A stretch of DNA of 64,000 bases from Aquilaria yunnanensis. Taxonomy: Eukaryota > Streptophyta > Magnoliopsida > Malvales > Thymelaeaceae. The number at the start of each line of letters is the position of its first letter. Positions within the stretch are counted from its first letter, which is position 1. Shown here in pieces: positions 30,095 to 42,006 of this stretch. The notes under the pieces are model-generated. The model was not told the origin of the DNA. It did not search any database and saw nothing but the letters and a program-made list of their open reading frames with translations. The DNA is taken from contig CM077593.1 of assembly GCA_039654915.1 (NCBI GenBank), positions 37,666,501 to 37,730,500 of the forward strand, given 5' to 3'. The translations under genes and the position numbers were made by a program.

Positions 30095-32160
30095 AAATGA
30101 ACCTCCCTTCCTTTAGCTCACTGTCAGCAAAAAGGCGGTGAGTTCAGTGCTTGTAATGCAAGAGGGAGGAAGGTAGTGGCCGGTGTACTATGTGAGTAAG
30201 TCTCTAGAAGGCGCCAAAGTCAGATACCTTCTTCTTCAAAAGGCCATCTATGCCTTAGTATTAGCAAGTAGAAGGTTGCGTCCTTACTTCTAAGGCCACC
30301 CTATCATAGTCCTAAGTAACGTACTTATTCGGGATGTCATGAGAAAGGTAGATCACTCAGGAAGATTATCAAAGTGGTGTATCAAGCTTGGTGAGTATGA
30401 CATCACTTATGAGCCAAGAAGGGCAACAAAGGCCCAAGCACTGGCAGGCTTCATCGGCGAAGTGCCAAAGGCCAAGGATACCGCTGAGAAGCTTGGAAAA
30501 AATGAACTTGAGTGGACACTATTTGTTGATGGAGCCTCAGGTTTCGAACACAATGGAGCTGGAGTAATCCTCAGCAGTCCCGAAGGGATGGAAGCCATGA
30601 AGGCTATCAAGTTCGGATTCAACGTCAACAACAATGTCGCCGAATATGAAGCCCTCATAGTAGGCTTACGGCTAGCAAAAAGAGTGGGTGTGAGAAATCC
30701 TACGGCCCACAGTGATTCTCAGCTTGTAGTCCGGCAGATGGCGGGAGATTATGGCGCAAGGGACCGAACCTTGGCAAAATACCATGACCTCGTCAAAGAG
30801 CTAATCTAAGAGTTCGATGCGCTACACAGAAAATGTACCTCATTGAGATAATACGGAAGCAGACACTTTGATGAAATCAAAGAAGTCCACCGAGGTACTA
30901 TATTAGCCAAGTATAGTGATATTGTGTGTAACAACCTCGGGGCAGAGGATGGAAAGATCCCATCAAGAAATACCTCATGACTTCGAAACTCCCCAAAGAT
31001 CCTCTTGAGGCCGTGAGAGTGCAAAAATGCTCGGGAATATACTTCCTGGTTGGGGAAGAATTGTACCGACAACGGTATGCAAGTCCGTTGCAGAGGTGTC
31101 TCAGCGAAGAAGACGTTCAAGCTATCCTGAAAGAAGTCCATGAGGGGGCTTCCGGTTCTCACATAGGAACTGATGCCCTAGCTGGAGTACTACTTCGGCA
31201 AGGATATTTCTGGCTCACCTTGAGGAAGGATGTAAGGCAGTTCGTCCAAAAGTGTGATAATTGCCAAAGACATGCACCTATCCAGAGACTACCCTCAGAA
31301 ATGATAACTTTGGCAAACTACCCTTGCCCTTACTCCATATGGGGTATAGACCACATTGGCCCTTTCCTAACAGCTCCCGAAGGAGTGAAGTTCTGCATAG
31401 TCACAGTAGATTATTTCGCCAAGTGGATCGAGGCAGAACCTTTAGCGGCAATCTCGGTGAAGGACATACAAACATTTTTTTCGAAAAACATCATATGCAA
31501 ATTCGGCATTCGGAGGGTGATAGGAGCCTATAATGGTTCCCAATTTACTGATAAAGGGTTCCAGGAATTTATAACCGACCTCAGAATTAAAATGTATTTC
31601 GCCCAGGTGGCCGATCCTCAGAGCAATGGACAAGTTGAAGTATCCAACAGAACTATAAAAAATGGTCTAAAAAAGAGGTTGAAAGAAGCAAAGGGAAATG
31701 GCCAGGAGAGCTTTTGAGTATGCTGTGGAGCTACTGAACCACTCCAAGAAAGGCCATGGGTGAAACACCCTTCTCACTTGTGTTCGGCGCAGAGGCCATT
31801 ATTCCTGTCGAAGTTGTACAACCATCCGTCAAGATACAATTGTTCAACAATGAAGAGAGAAACCTCGATCTAAGAACTAAGTTGGACCTCATAGATGAGC
31901 ATAGAGAGATGCCTGAGCTCAGAAGAAAAGCTTTCCAATAGAGAGTAGTCGTTGCTAACAATCTGCATGTAAAGCGAAAAGGAATAAAAAAGGGGGACCT
32001 CATCCTCCAAAAGGCCGAGTTTGAATCCTGAAGACCATCTCACAGAGTACTTCAGGTGAACTGTGATGGACCGTATTTGGTCCTCGATGAAGTTCGGCTG
32101 GGAGTCTACAAGCTCGGTGACACCGAAGGTATTCAGATTCCTTGAAAAAATTCTATACTT
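30095..32160 (+). pseudogene. RNase H and integrase of element B
   Basis: Continues pol after the solo LTR. A 156-codon frame at 30339-30809 carries the second RNase H (VDGASGFEHNGAG, EYEALIVGL, HSDSQLVV). A 246-codon frame at 30977-31717 carries the integrase zinc finger (HEGASGSHIG, CDNCQRHA), the first Asp (GIDHIGPFL), a second site changed from ADNGSQF to AYNGSQF, so the catalytic Asp is now Tyr, and SNGQVEVSNRT with the Glu kept. The C-terminal domain at 31750-32150 is broken by stops. It is dead as an enzyme. Confidence 0.88.
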
Positions 32161-32986
32161 AGAAAAAATTCTATGGAAAAATTGTACAATTCTCCTTAAG
32201 GGTGACTGACTGAACATGGTGTAAAAAAAGAATGAGTTTTTTTTCCTGAAAATGCCTGTGCAAAATAAAAACTGAAGGCATATTTGACCGAACATGTTCG
32301 CTTCCGAATGAGAAAATTGAAAACGCCCGATCCTGTGGTCACGTCAAAGGGGTAAACTCGTGGAAATGGTCAGTCCTCGCTGAATTATGCCAATTGAACA
32401 TTGTTGATGAGAAAGGGGTAATGCTACGGCATAGAGGTTAAGTTGCACCGAAGATGTGCGACCAAGTATAGTTGCCTCCAATGGATGATGACCGAAGGCG
32501 CTCACCTCTAAAAGTGCTTAAATGCACACTTAGAAAAATTTTCAAGTAGAAAGTCGTACAAAAACACCAAGGAGATATAACTGAAGAAGGTTACTTTCGA
32601 AGATGAATATTTCCTTCACCCAAACATTGTTCCCGAATGAGGGTATTCCTTAAAGTGCATGGCTGGAACTTAGAAAAATTTTAAAAAATAAAAGGATGCT
32701 AAGTATGTCAAAGGTGGTTGTCCGAACGTGGGTATGACCGAAGGGAATCTTTCTATGAAAGACATTGATCGGACGTGATCGGCATAAAAGGCACTTGACT
32801 GATTCGAACATGGGTTAAGTTCCGTAGAGGATGATGTTTTTCGAAGGGGTTTTGACCGAATATGGCGATGACACCCTTTGCGTCCGAAGATAGTCCATTA
32901 AGGAACTTAGCCAAATTTTTGAAGAAAAGAGAAATTTCATTCACACTTAGTACAAAGGATGGATTACAAAAGAAAAATAAAAAGGA
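32161..32986. other. Spacer between pol and antisense gene of B, no gene
   Basis: AT- and purine-rich, with decayed GACCGAACATG or CCGAACGTGGGT strings that recall the repeat tract of copies A and C but without a clear period. No coding sequence is seen. Confidence 0.55.
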
Positions 32987-35900
32987 GGTCTATTCGCGAT
33001 CCTGGGCATTCACCAGCTCCTCACCCTCTTTGGCATCTTTACCTCCGGAGTCTTTCTTGGTGGCAGCAGCTTCAGGTGCTGAAGGAGGGATGGTAGGACG
33101 ATTGAGGAACTCTGCCCTCAACCACTGCCAAGATGGTCTTTTGGGGATGTCCAGAGCCGCCAAAAAGGAGAGGTCGAGGTTGATAGCCAAAGGGCTATTA
33201 CCCTCCAAACTCCCAAACTCTGACGAAGCACCGCCCTTGGAAAAGATGAGCATAACCCTCGGAGAATGCGATCATCAACCTCGGGAAGAGAGGATCCGCA
33301 GTCCTTGACCCTCTCACCTCGGTAATCCACCATCACCCTTGGGGAATAACGGGACTGACCTCAGGAACATGGTACACTACCACCATCGGTAAGATCACCT
33401 GACCAACTTTGGGAGGAGTAGACTCACTATCCTCGACAGAGGAAAACATCCTTTGAAGGGGATCCTCTATGTCGAGGGGCCTTCCAAGTGACTGGAGCAA
33501 CCTCGGCTAGAAGCTCTGATATCTTGAAGAGGTCTCTTTCACCGAAGGGGTCTTGTGAACACTACAAAAATGGTTAAGGAGCCTTTAACACAGAGACCTC
33601 GCACACGCCCCTAACACACAGGCCTCCACGGCACTGGCTTTTGGCCAGAACGGCCAATGGCTAGCTGGAAAGTGTCGTACCCAAAGCTATGGACCACATG
33701 TGGCTGAACACGTATCACAATCTAAGTGAGCTGTGTCAAACGGACTTCTCCCAATGTCCTCCTACAAATACTTGGGGAAACAACCTTGGTAAGGACACAG
33801 GCAGAACTCTCAAGAGAACTCTACTCTTTACTCTCCATTCACAACTCTTCACTTTCCAAATATTGACTTGGGCGCCGGAGGCTCCTCCCCTGGAAACACA
33901 CTTCGGGGACCTCCTAACCCCTGTCATTTTGAGCGTTTCAGGCAATCTCACGACGGAAGTCTCTTCTGCCAGCATTTCCATACCAGAAGTAGCTCTCAGG
34001 CCTACCATGTCGTACAATGAAGATGCCGATAGGCATCAGAGGTTGGGAAATCTGGACAAGACTTGGTGACGGGCCAGGCAAAAGCCGTCCTGATCAGACC
34101 TCTTGGTTGCCTAGTCGGACTTAGCCTTATCTGTGTCCAAATCAGCCAATTCTTTCCTGAACTCTATGACCTCTTTCTCCAACTTTTTCTTCTTCTTCTT
34201 TCCCTCTTTCTTTAGCGTATCGACCTCAGCCTAAAGTTTGGACTTGAGGTTGAATGCCTTCGCAACATCAGCAGTGGCATCCTCCTTCTCCTTTTGTAAA
34301 ACCTCATTAGTCGAGGTCAGAGCTATCACCTTCGAATAGAGGTCTTTCATCTTTGAGGAGAAGTCTTGAATGAGCTCCTTTTGGCTTTTCAGCACCTCCG
34401 CCCGAAGGGTGGCCAAATCATCCTTGGCTATTTTATTAAGCTCGCTATACTTGAGGACAGAGCTAGCCAAGAGTTCCTTAGCCTTTACGAAGGACTCCTC
34501 AGACCAACTTCGGACTGAAGATTGTTTGGCTGCCCAAGCTCGGAAGTACCCAGTATACGCCAAGAGCTGCGAAATGGAAGACCCTAAAAAAGGAACAAGG
34601 GGCAACAACAACACAAAAAATTCCTAAGGGTAGGGGTTTACCTGGGGAGCCTACTCACTCATCCTCGAGGCAAGGATCTCCTCGTTCAGGCACTCCTCAG
34701 TTAGGGACTGAAAAGTGGCATGTGTAATGACGCCTTGCACCATCTGTGGAGCCATCTTCTGGCTATCCTAGGAGAACAAGTTCATGTCCTCCGTGAAAGT
34801 CCAGAAGGGCTCCATAGGAACCTTCCCCCTTGGGATTTTGGCATCCTGAAGGGTCCTATTTCAAGCGTGATCCTCCACCCAAGGACCCCGCACTTCTTCA
34901 CTTGCAAAATCGTGCCGAAGTTCCATCAGTACATTATCCCTTAGCCATTCATCTATAAGATCTAAAATACCAAAAATTCCCAAACTCATAGAAGAATGGC
35001 TAAGGGACAAACATGGGGGAAGCTCGGCGTCATCTCCCTTGGAGTCACTAACCTCGAGGACATCGGCAGGAATTTGCTTGCCTTTTCTCCTTTAGCGCTC
35101 TTCAAGCTCTTGGGCCGAAAATCCCCCAACTGAGGTGCCCAAGGTCTCCCCCACAGTATTGGGACTGAGGGGACTTGAATAGATGGCTGGCTCCGAAGTG
35201 GGGTCAGCGCAAACAGAGATTGGGTCTTGCACCACCACATCGCCGTCGAGCGAAGGATGAAGAGTGTCATCCCTCAACTTCTTCAGCTTTGGGGCCGAAG
35301 ATGATCCCGTAGGTGCCTTCTTCCTCTTCAACGCTGACTTCTTCCTCTACTGCTCCACTTTCTCAGCCTGACCAAGGAAGAAAGACTGGTAAATGGTAGC
35401 AGACTTGTCATCCATCTCTGCAAAAAGAGGAACATCAGTGTAAGTACAAAAAGAGATATATGAAAAATTTGGGAAGAAACTTACTTTCTTGGAGAGCTGG
35501 ATGCATGAGTTTGCCAGAGGAGCATTACCGACCACGCCTTTTTCCCATCAAAAGGAGGCTTTGGCATGTTCAGGTCTGTAACGAGTTCCTTTATCACCCT
35601 CAACTCCCGCAGGACCTCTTCGGTCCTGAAGTTCCATCTACAAGAACATGGAGTGACCTTGGGATCCCAGTCCGTGACAGGCCGAATGCGGCTGTCGAAC
35701 TCCTCAAATAGGACTTCTAACTTCAAGGTTGGCAGTTTCCTAGGATAGATTACATCTATGTCCAAATTCCCCAAGACCCATTTGGTTGGCACGTGCTTCC
35801 ACTTCTCATCGACCCTCAGAAAGAAGAACTTCTTCTACCACCCTCGCCAGCTGTCCTTTGTCCCGAAGGTGAACATGTACTTCTTACTCCCAGATACCCG

Positions 35901-36297
35901 AGGAAGCAAAAAGTAGAACCCACCCTTCGGGACGGGGTGGAGTTTGTAATATTGCATAAAGAAGATGAAGTGGGGCTCTATCTTGAAAATGCCACACATA
36001 CAGAGAAAGGCATTGAAATAAGAATAGGAGTTCGAAGGGAGTTGGTTCACAGCTATGCCATGGAACTAGCAAAAGTGGTAAACCATCTTTGGCGAGGAAT
36101 ACCAAAGTCCGGCCTTTAGCTGGGCCCAAAAGACGATAACCTCATCCGAATTATTCATATAACTAGGCACACCTAGGCTAGGTAGCCTAATGACAGCATA
36201 AGAAGGAAGGAAGAATTTCGCCGACCACTTCTGAACTTTCTCCGAAGTGGCACAGCTTGGATGAGAGTTGAGGGAAAGCTAGCTTAGGAAGCAGACA
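32987..36297 (-). pseudogene. Antisense gene of element B, interrupted
   Basis: Same gene as in element A, decayed. It starts near 36297 (MSAS, then a stop). The conserved core [19 protein letters not shown] and [20 protein letters not shown] lies at 36050-35835. Intron 1 (35484-35418; donor GTAAGT, acceptor TTTTTGCAG) is at exactly the position seen in A. Exon 4 starts near 34566 with LLAYTGYFRAWAAKQSS and runs into a coiled coil (34614-34231 is one open stretch). A solo Tat LTR (33181-34038) splits exon 4 just before DLSFLAALDIPKRPSWQW. Several stops make it non-functional. Confidence 0.82.
33181..34038 (+). repeat. Solo Tat LTR (858 bp) in antisense gene of B
   Basis: TGATAGCCAAAGGGCTATTA to AGGCATCA, flanked by GAGGT at 33176-33180 and 34039-34043. 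The gag ATG is at 34007, 32 bases before the end. The G-box is changed to CACGTATC (near 33708). Confidence 0.93.
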
Positions 36298-36543
36298 TGG
36301 TCAAAAAGAAGAAGTCTAAACTCGGGAAGGCAAAAGAAAAAGAATGAGGAAAACACAAAAAACACCAAAGAACGACTTCAGAAAGAAGACCCACCTAGCT
36401 CGAAACAAGGAAAAGACACTGTAGGTAATGCCAAAAATTGCTCTGCCAGTAACGCCGTCGCCGGAAAAGAAAAAGAGAAGAGGAAACTTGAGAAAAAAAG
36501 ATAGCAAAATAACAGAAGTATGGAAAAAACTGAAAAGGAAGGG

Positions 36544-36552
36544 TTTATATAG
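36544..36552 (-). promoter_or_regulatory. TATA box of antisense gene (element B)
   Basis: Minus strand CCTATATAAA, about 250 bases upstream of the relic start codon, in the same position as in A, C and G. Confidence 0.55.
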
Positions 36553-37029
36553 GCCAAAGGAGGCAGGCGCAGCGTCTCCACAATGATCCCTCGAAGGCAA
36601 AGAGATGTAACTGACGTAATGGATATGACTGTTCGCCACTCATTAGGTAACACGTGTCACCAGTTGCGGGACACGAGGGCACGCCCCCTGACAGCTAGCA
36701 AACCTGTGCATGCTTACCCAGAAGTGATGCGTCTATCTGATCAAAAGATGTGACGATTCACTAACAATAAAAAACCCAAGACTAGTATACACTTCGGATG
36801 AAGAGGCAACCTCGGGAACCAAAAGCTCTTCTAAAAAAACAAATACTACTACCTCAGCTAGAAGAGGTGTTCTGAGCCAAACAGGAACCCTCACCGATAA
36901 AGGTAACGTCGGTCAAAAAGTTAGCTAATATTTGCTGAGACAACGATCATCTACCACAAAGAGTCCCATGAGACACTTGTAAAAGCTCAAGTACCGAAGA
37001 TGCAAGTTCGGCTTTCCGAGGCTGGCATA

Positions 37030-37884
37030 TGATAGCCAAAGGGCTATTACCCTTAGAATTCCCAAGTTCTCAGGAGCACCACCCTTGGGGAAGAGCAGCA
37101 CCACCCTCAGAAAGGACGAGTAACAAACGTCGGCAAATAGGGGCCTGCACTGACCTCGATCCCCTGACCTCGATAACACACCACTGCCCTCGGTCAATAA
37201 CAGGACTAACCTCAGAAAGGTTGTGCACTACCACCCTTAGAAGAGAGAACCCAGCAAGTTTGGGAAGGATATCGCCATCCTCAATAAGGAATAATGACTA
37301 CTAAAGGTGCCATACTGTGCCAAAGGGCTTCCCCAAAGAGCCCTCGGCCGTAATAACGGACCGAAGGAGACCTCCTATTTTGAAGAAGTCTTATGTGCCA
37401 AAGGGGTCTCACGAAGATAGGACAAAAATGGTTAAAGAGCCTCTAACAAGGACCTCGCACATGCCCCTAACACAAAGACCTCCCACACAGCCCTGACCTC
37501 TGGCCAAAATGGCTTACGGCCAGCTGGAGATACCTATCTCTGAAGGAATGGACCATATCCGATCGAACACGTGTCATGATCTAAGTGGGCTATTTCAAAC
37601 GGGCTCCTCCCTACACACTCCTATAAATACTTAGGAATGACCTTGGTAAGACAGGACAGGACTCTCTACTATTTGCTCTCCACTTTCTGCTCCTTATTCC
37701 CCAAATACTAACTTGGGCGTCAGAGGCTCGTCTCCTAGAAAGACATTTCGGGGAGGTCCTAACCCTTGTTCTTCTCAGTGTTTCAGGCACCCTTATACTG
37801 AAAGTCTCTCATTTAGATGCCTCTACACTAGGAGTCCCTACTTTAGGCCATTATGTCATATAATGAGGATGCCACCGGGCATCA
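37030..37884 (+). repeat. 3' LTR of Tat element B (855 bp)
   Basis: TGATAGCCAAAGGGCTATTA to GGGCATCA, preceded by the weakened polypurine region GAGGCTGGCATA. CACGTGTC lies at 37568, TATA at 37621 and the gag ATG at 37853 (32 bases before the end). The right flank TGAAG (37885-37889) would be the target duplication. Confidence 0.9.
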
Positions 37885-38009
37885 TGAAGGCCTTCTGGTA
37901 AGACTTCAAACACTTTAGGCAAGTTCAGAGATCACCACATTCAGTTTATCTCTTTGGGGAGATTTCTGATAATAAGGCTACTTCTTTGGAAGTTTTTGTC
38001 TTTATAGAA

Positions 38010-38198
38010 CTAAGTGTAGAATTTTTTTGAAATAGTCTAAATGCCATGTGTTCTTCAACTCTTCTCCTTCAATATTTCCAAGTTTATAAACCCATGGCCG
38101 AACTTTATCCAGGACTAAATAATGTCCTTCCTAGTTTGCTTGAAGTACACAAAGGGATGGTCGTCGGGGTTCCAGTTCACCCTTTCTTAGGATGACGT
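38010..38198 (-). pseudogene. Integrase C-terminus of relic I, last part
   Basis: Minus-strand reading gives ILRKGELEPRRPS, a GPY/F-like NWEGHYLVLDKVRPWVYKLG, and KNTWHLDYF before a stop at the family position. One in-frame change turns GPY into GHY. It continues on the other side of the copia insertion at 46529. Confidence 0.82.
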
Positions 38199-39616
38199 TG
38201 TTAGTGTTGTGGCCAAAAGCCAATCATGAGATGATTGTATTTTTTGCACATTGAGTCATTATATTTTATTAAGGCATTAATCCAGCAATTATGTTTGTTG
38301 TTTTGTTTCTGCGTAACTTCACAAACATAATTGTAACCCTAGAATAATGATACTCTTAAACATCCCTGGTCTAGTATTATTGTGGAGCGGGTTGCAGTAA
38401 TACATAATGACTAGCATATGTGGAGACTAATATGAGATATGTAGTCTACATATGGGTACAAGTTGGAGAACTTGTGTACTGGACTGACCCACCATGAGAA
38501 CACTACATGGATCATTATATGAATGTCATAAGTGATTCTCATAGTGATCATGGTATATGTAGTCCTTCGACCTAAGATCATCAAGGTTCCCTACATGTGA
38601 GTCACATACTTTGATACTTTCCTTTGTTGCTAGTAACTGAGTGAACTTGAAGGAGGTCATTGGGTATGTCACATATCATTTGGAGGGATTTGTATGATCA
38701 AGATGGGATTTGTCCCTCCTATGTAACGGGAGTGATATCTTTGGGCCCCTTGATAGAGTAAGACTTAGAAAAATGCATGGCCATGCTCCGATGAGTTGAT
38801 ATACGATATCAATGTCATCAGTTTAAGTTTGTCTACTCGGTAATCAAGAAACCAAAGATTGGGCTATACGAGAGTGACACATTCCATGTCTCGTGCTTAG
38901 TGTTGATATCTTGGACAAAGGGACAATGGCATATATCGGTGATGATCATAAAGGTTTAGTCGAATCATCGACAATCTTGTCACTTGGGTAGCAATGATGT
39001 GTTGCTAGACCCCGCTCATTCCTTATGATCATAAATGTGATTTATGATCATTGCCAACGTGGTAAGAGCCTATTGGGTCACACAGATAGAGCTATTTGGA
39101 TCATTACAGTGCATGGGCTAATAATTTGGGTTTTGGTTTCACAATAATTTCGTATTAATAATGGGCCCAATAGTTGAGCCATTATTAAGCCCAAAATTAA
39201 AGCCTAATTGGATTAGGGCTTTGAAACCTATTAGGCCTGGAAGTTGAGTCTCAGTATAAATACAACTTCTAGTGAGAAATTCGTAGGTCTCCTTGCCCTA
39301 GCCTCCCAAAAGGACAGCCACACTCTTCTCTTGCAATTCCTTGGAGGACGCAAGCTAGCACTGTGAGCGCAAGAGAAACGCATCTGCCGGGACGTGGTGG
39401 AAGCGTGGTGATCCCGAGAGGCTCGTGTGGATACCATAGAGAGCCTGAACACGTTAATTGTTCAGGTTTTGTGATTCGGCTCTACAGTTGAGTGAGAGAT
39501 CTCAACTAAAAATTAGGTATGAAAATTTTTGAACACTCGGTTTACCCCGTTTTCACTTGGATCCGGGAGGGTTTCGGTTAAATTTTGCTGCGCTGTTTGG
39601 CTCGTGAAACCCATCA
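38199..39616 (+). repeat. 5' LTR of copia element J (1418 bp)
   Basis: TGTTAGTGTTGTGG to ACCCATCA. TATA box GTATAAATA near 39254. It matches the 3' LTR with scattered substitutions and the solo LTR at 28679. Confidence 0.95.
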
Positions 39617-39617
39617 G

Positions 39618-39629
39618 TGGTATCAGAGC
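39618..39629 (+). other. Primer-binding site, tRNA-iMet (element J)
   Basis: TGGTATCAGAGC, one base after the LTR end. Confidence 0.93.
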
Positions 39630-41149
39630 TACTGGTGAAACCCTAAGTCGGGATTGAGTGTTGAATCGCATGATGCTATGTGTTCAGTTGCTTTTCGGCC
39701 ATGATTAATTAGATTGATTCATGATGCATGAAACCAGAATTCGTAATGAACATATGAGATATATGAAGAAACGACACAAATTGGTTAATGAGATTAACCC
39801 AAAAATTGATAGGTATGAGATACCTATATGAATTAGGATTCTTGCAATGGTTGCAAAAACCCTAGCTTTGTTCGGATTTGCCCTATTCGGGCACCGAAAG
39901 TAAGGTATTTTTGGTGGCTCGAATAGGGGAGTCTCGGGTGCCTACTTGCTCGAAATAGAAGATTTCAGCCTAAGCAATTGTAAGACAATTTTTTGTGTCG
40001 GGTGGCGCTGCCCCCCACGCCCCCCCAAGGGAGGCTCCCCTTGACCCCGTCCAGTGACCGGTCAGCGGAACCACCACCCGCTGACTGGCCAGCGGGACCA
40101 TCGTATGCGAAGCGCCATATAAATAAAAACTGGTTAATCAACGCACGAAAATTGGCATGCTTCTTTGTTGAATGAGATTTGACATGATATGCTGATTGGT
40201 GTTTGAAGCATGGTGCCAGGTTATAGCCCTTGATTGGTTATACTTGTAAATATGGCCTGCGAGTCACGCCTTTTCTTATCACTCTCATTGTACATTCTCT
40301 TCTCACCTTACACCACTCGAATGTAACTTAAGGTTTCTATTATTGATGTAATGGTACATTATGGGATCGTCCAAGGTGATATGTCCAAGGATCATCCAAG
40401 GTGGTATGTCCAAGGAGGTGACAACAAAAGGGCAGCCAGGAATGGAAGAAAAGGAGCTTGTGAAGACTATTTTCTTTTCTTAGGCTTTTATGATATTCTC
40501 ATTGGCTTGAGAATATTGCATAGTTTGGGCCATAACCATGTCACGTTTACTTTCTTGAACACATGAGATCCATGTTTTATATTTGTATGTGAGGCATGTA
40601 TAAGACAACCGGAGATAACAAATTGGTGAGATCAAACAAAAAATCCCTCAAACAAATATTAAGTCATCAAATGTGATGCCTTCCAAATGTTGGCACTCGT
40701 CAAGACTTTGATCAACATTAGGTGGGTTTGCCAAAGCAAAGCACCTATGTTCATCTTGGTAAGGCGCAATGGGATAATAGTGATATCCAAATTGCTAACT
40801 TTGGGTCCGACTTAACTAAGTCATCCTAATAGGATTAGGGACTTAAAGGCATAGAGTTGGGCTTAAGTTCATGAGATGAGCTTGGACAAGTGTTGTTCAC
40901 CCAACTATCCAAGAGTTGCATGGGATGCAATTGGCAAGGAGTTGCCCACCTAAATAGCTTTAACTTAAGAGAAAAGCCAAAGCTGACTCAGGTTGTGGTC
41001 AAATATGGATCTTGGCCCACTAGAATACCTTAGCGCCAAGCTGTTCCAAAATAATATCGAGGGTTATGGAGTATCGTTTAATAAAAGTCCTTATCAAATG
41101 AATTAAAATACATGAATTTTACACTGCATATTTACTGTTGTAGATAACC
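39630..41149 (+). other. Untranslated leader of copia element J, no gene
   Basis: 1.5 kb between PBS and gag with only short frames. A GC-rich, proline-like stretch at 39993-40110 stands out in composition but has no recognisable domain. The leader could hold packaging signals; none can be named. Confidence 0.6.
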
Positions 41150-42006
41150 ATGGCACAAAACACATCGACATTTTCGTTGCGATCGATCCTTGAGAAGGAA
41201 AAACTGAAAGGGACCAACTTTCTCAAATGGTACCAAAACTTGAGGATAGTCCTCAAACAAGAGAGAAAGGCTTATGTCCTAGAGCAGCCCATTCCGAATG
41301 AGCCTGCTGCCACTGCTCCAAGAGCTGAAAAGGATGCTCACAAGAAGCATTCTGATGATGCTTTGGATGTTGCATGCCTCATGCTTATTACCATGGAATC
41401 TGAGCTTCAGAAGCAACATGAGAACTTGGGGGCATTCGATATGATCGAACATCTCAAAATGCTTTTCCAAGAGCAAACTAGGCATGAGAGGTTTGAGACC
41501 TCTAAGGCATTGTTTCAGTGCAAGATGTCTGAGGGAAGTCCCGTGGGTCCTCATGTGCTCAAGATGATTGGGTACATTGAGAATCTTGAGAATTTGGGAT
41601 TTGCTCCTCAGAAAGAGTTGGCTATTGATGTAGTCTTGCAATCGTTGCCTGAAAGCTACAGTTAGTTCGTCATGAACTATAACATGAATGACATAGACAA
41701 GTCCCTCCCTGAATTGCTCAACATGTTGAGAATTGCTGAGCAAAACCTTAAGAAGGCTAAGCCCATTTTGATGGTTCAAAAGGGCAAGGGAAAGGGAAAA
41801 GCCAACAAGAAGAAGGATAAAGCTAATGGAAAGTCTAATGCTAATTCTTCTTCAGCTGCACTAAAACCAAAGGGTGGTGTGGCAAAGGAAGGGGAGTGCT
41901 TCCATTGTAACAACCTGGACACTGGAAGCACAACTGCAACCTGTATGTTGAAGAACTTGCTAAGGAAAAGGGAAGTAAGACTTCCACTTCAGGTATTCTT
42001 GTTATA
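41150..42006 (+). pseudogene. Gag of copia element J
   Basis: Opens with ATG in good context (AACCATGGC): MAQNTSTFSLRSILEKEKL, then GTNFLKWYQNLRIVLKQERK, a typical copia gag N-terminus. An in-frame stop follows LQSLPESYS at 41663-41665. The frame resumes through LPELLNMLRIAEQNLKK and a Lys/Gly-rich stretch to the zinc knuckle, where only the first half (CFHC) is in frame. A frameshift near 41920 puts the rest of the knuckle out of frame. It is not functional as Gag. Confidence 0.88.

Larger units (their letters stand above)
27974..37884 (+). mobile_element. Tat-type Ty3/gypsy element B (5' truncated, old)
   Basis: Plus-strand Tat copy that starts mid reverse transcriptase, where element A entered, and runs to its own 3' LTR. 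It is broken by two solo LTRs with clear target duplications. Stops and frameshifts are scattered throughout. Its sequence is clearly more diverged than A and C, and its LTR begins TGATAGCCAAAGGGCTATTA like that of H, so it belongs to a second subfamily. Confidence 0.88.

Noticed and set aside
39993..40175. Proline-rich 60-codon frame in the copia leader
   Set aside because: GC-rich low complexity, no conservation evidence, upstream of gag in an untranslated leader.
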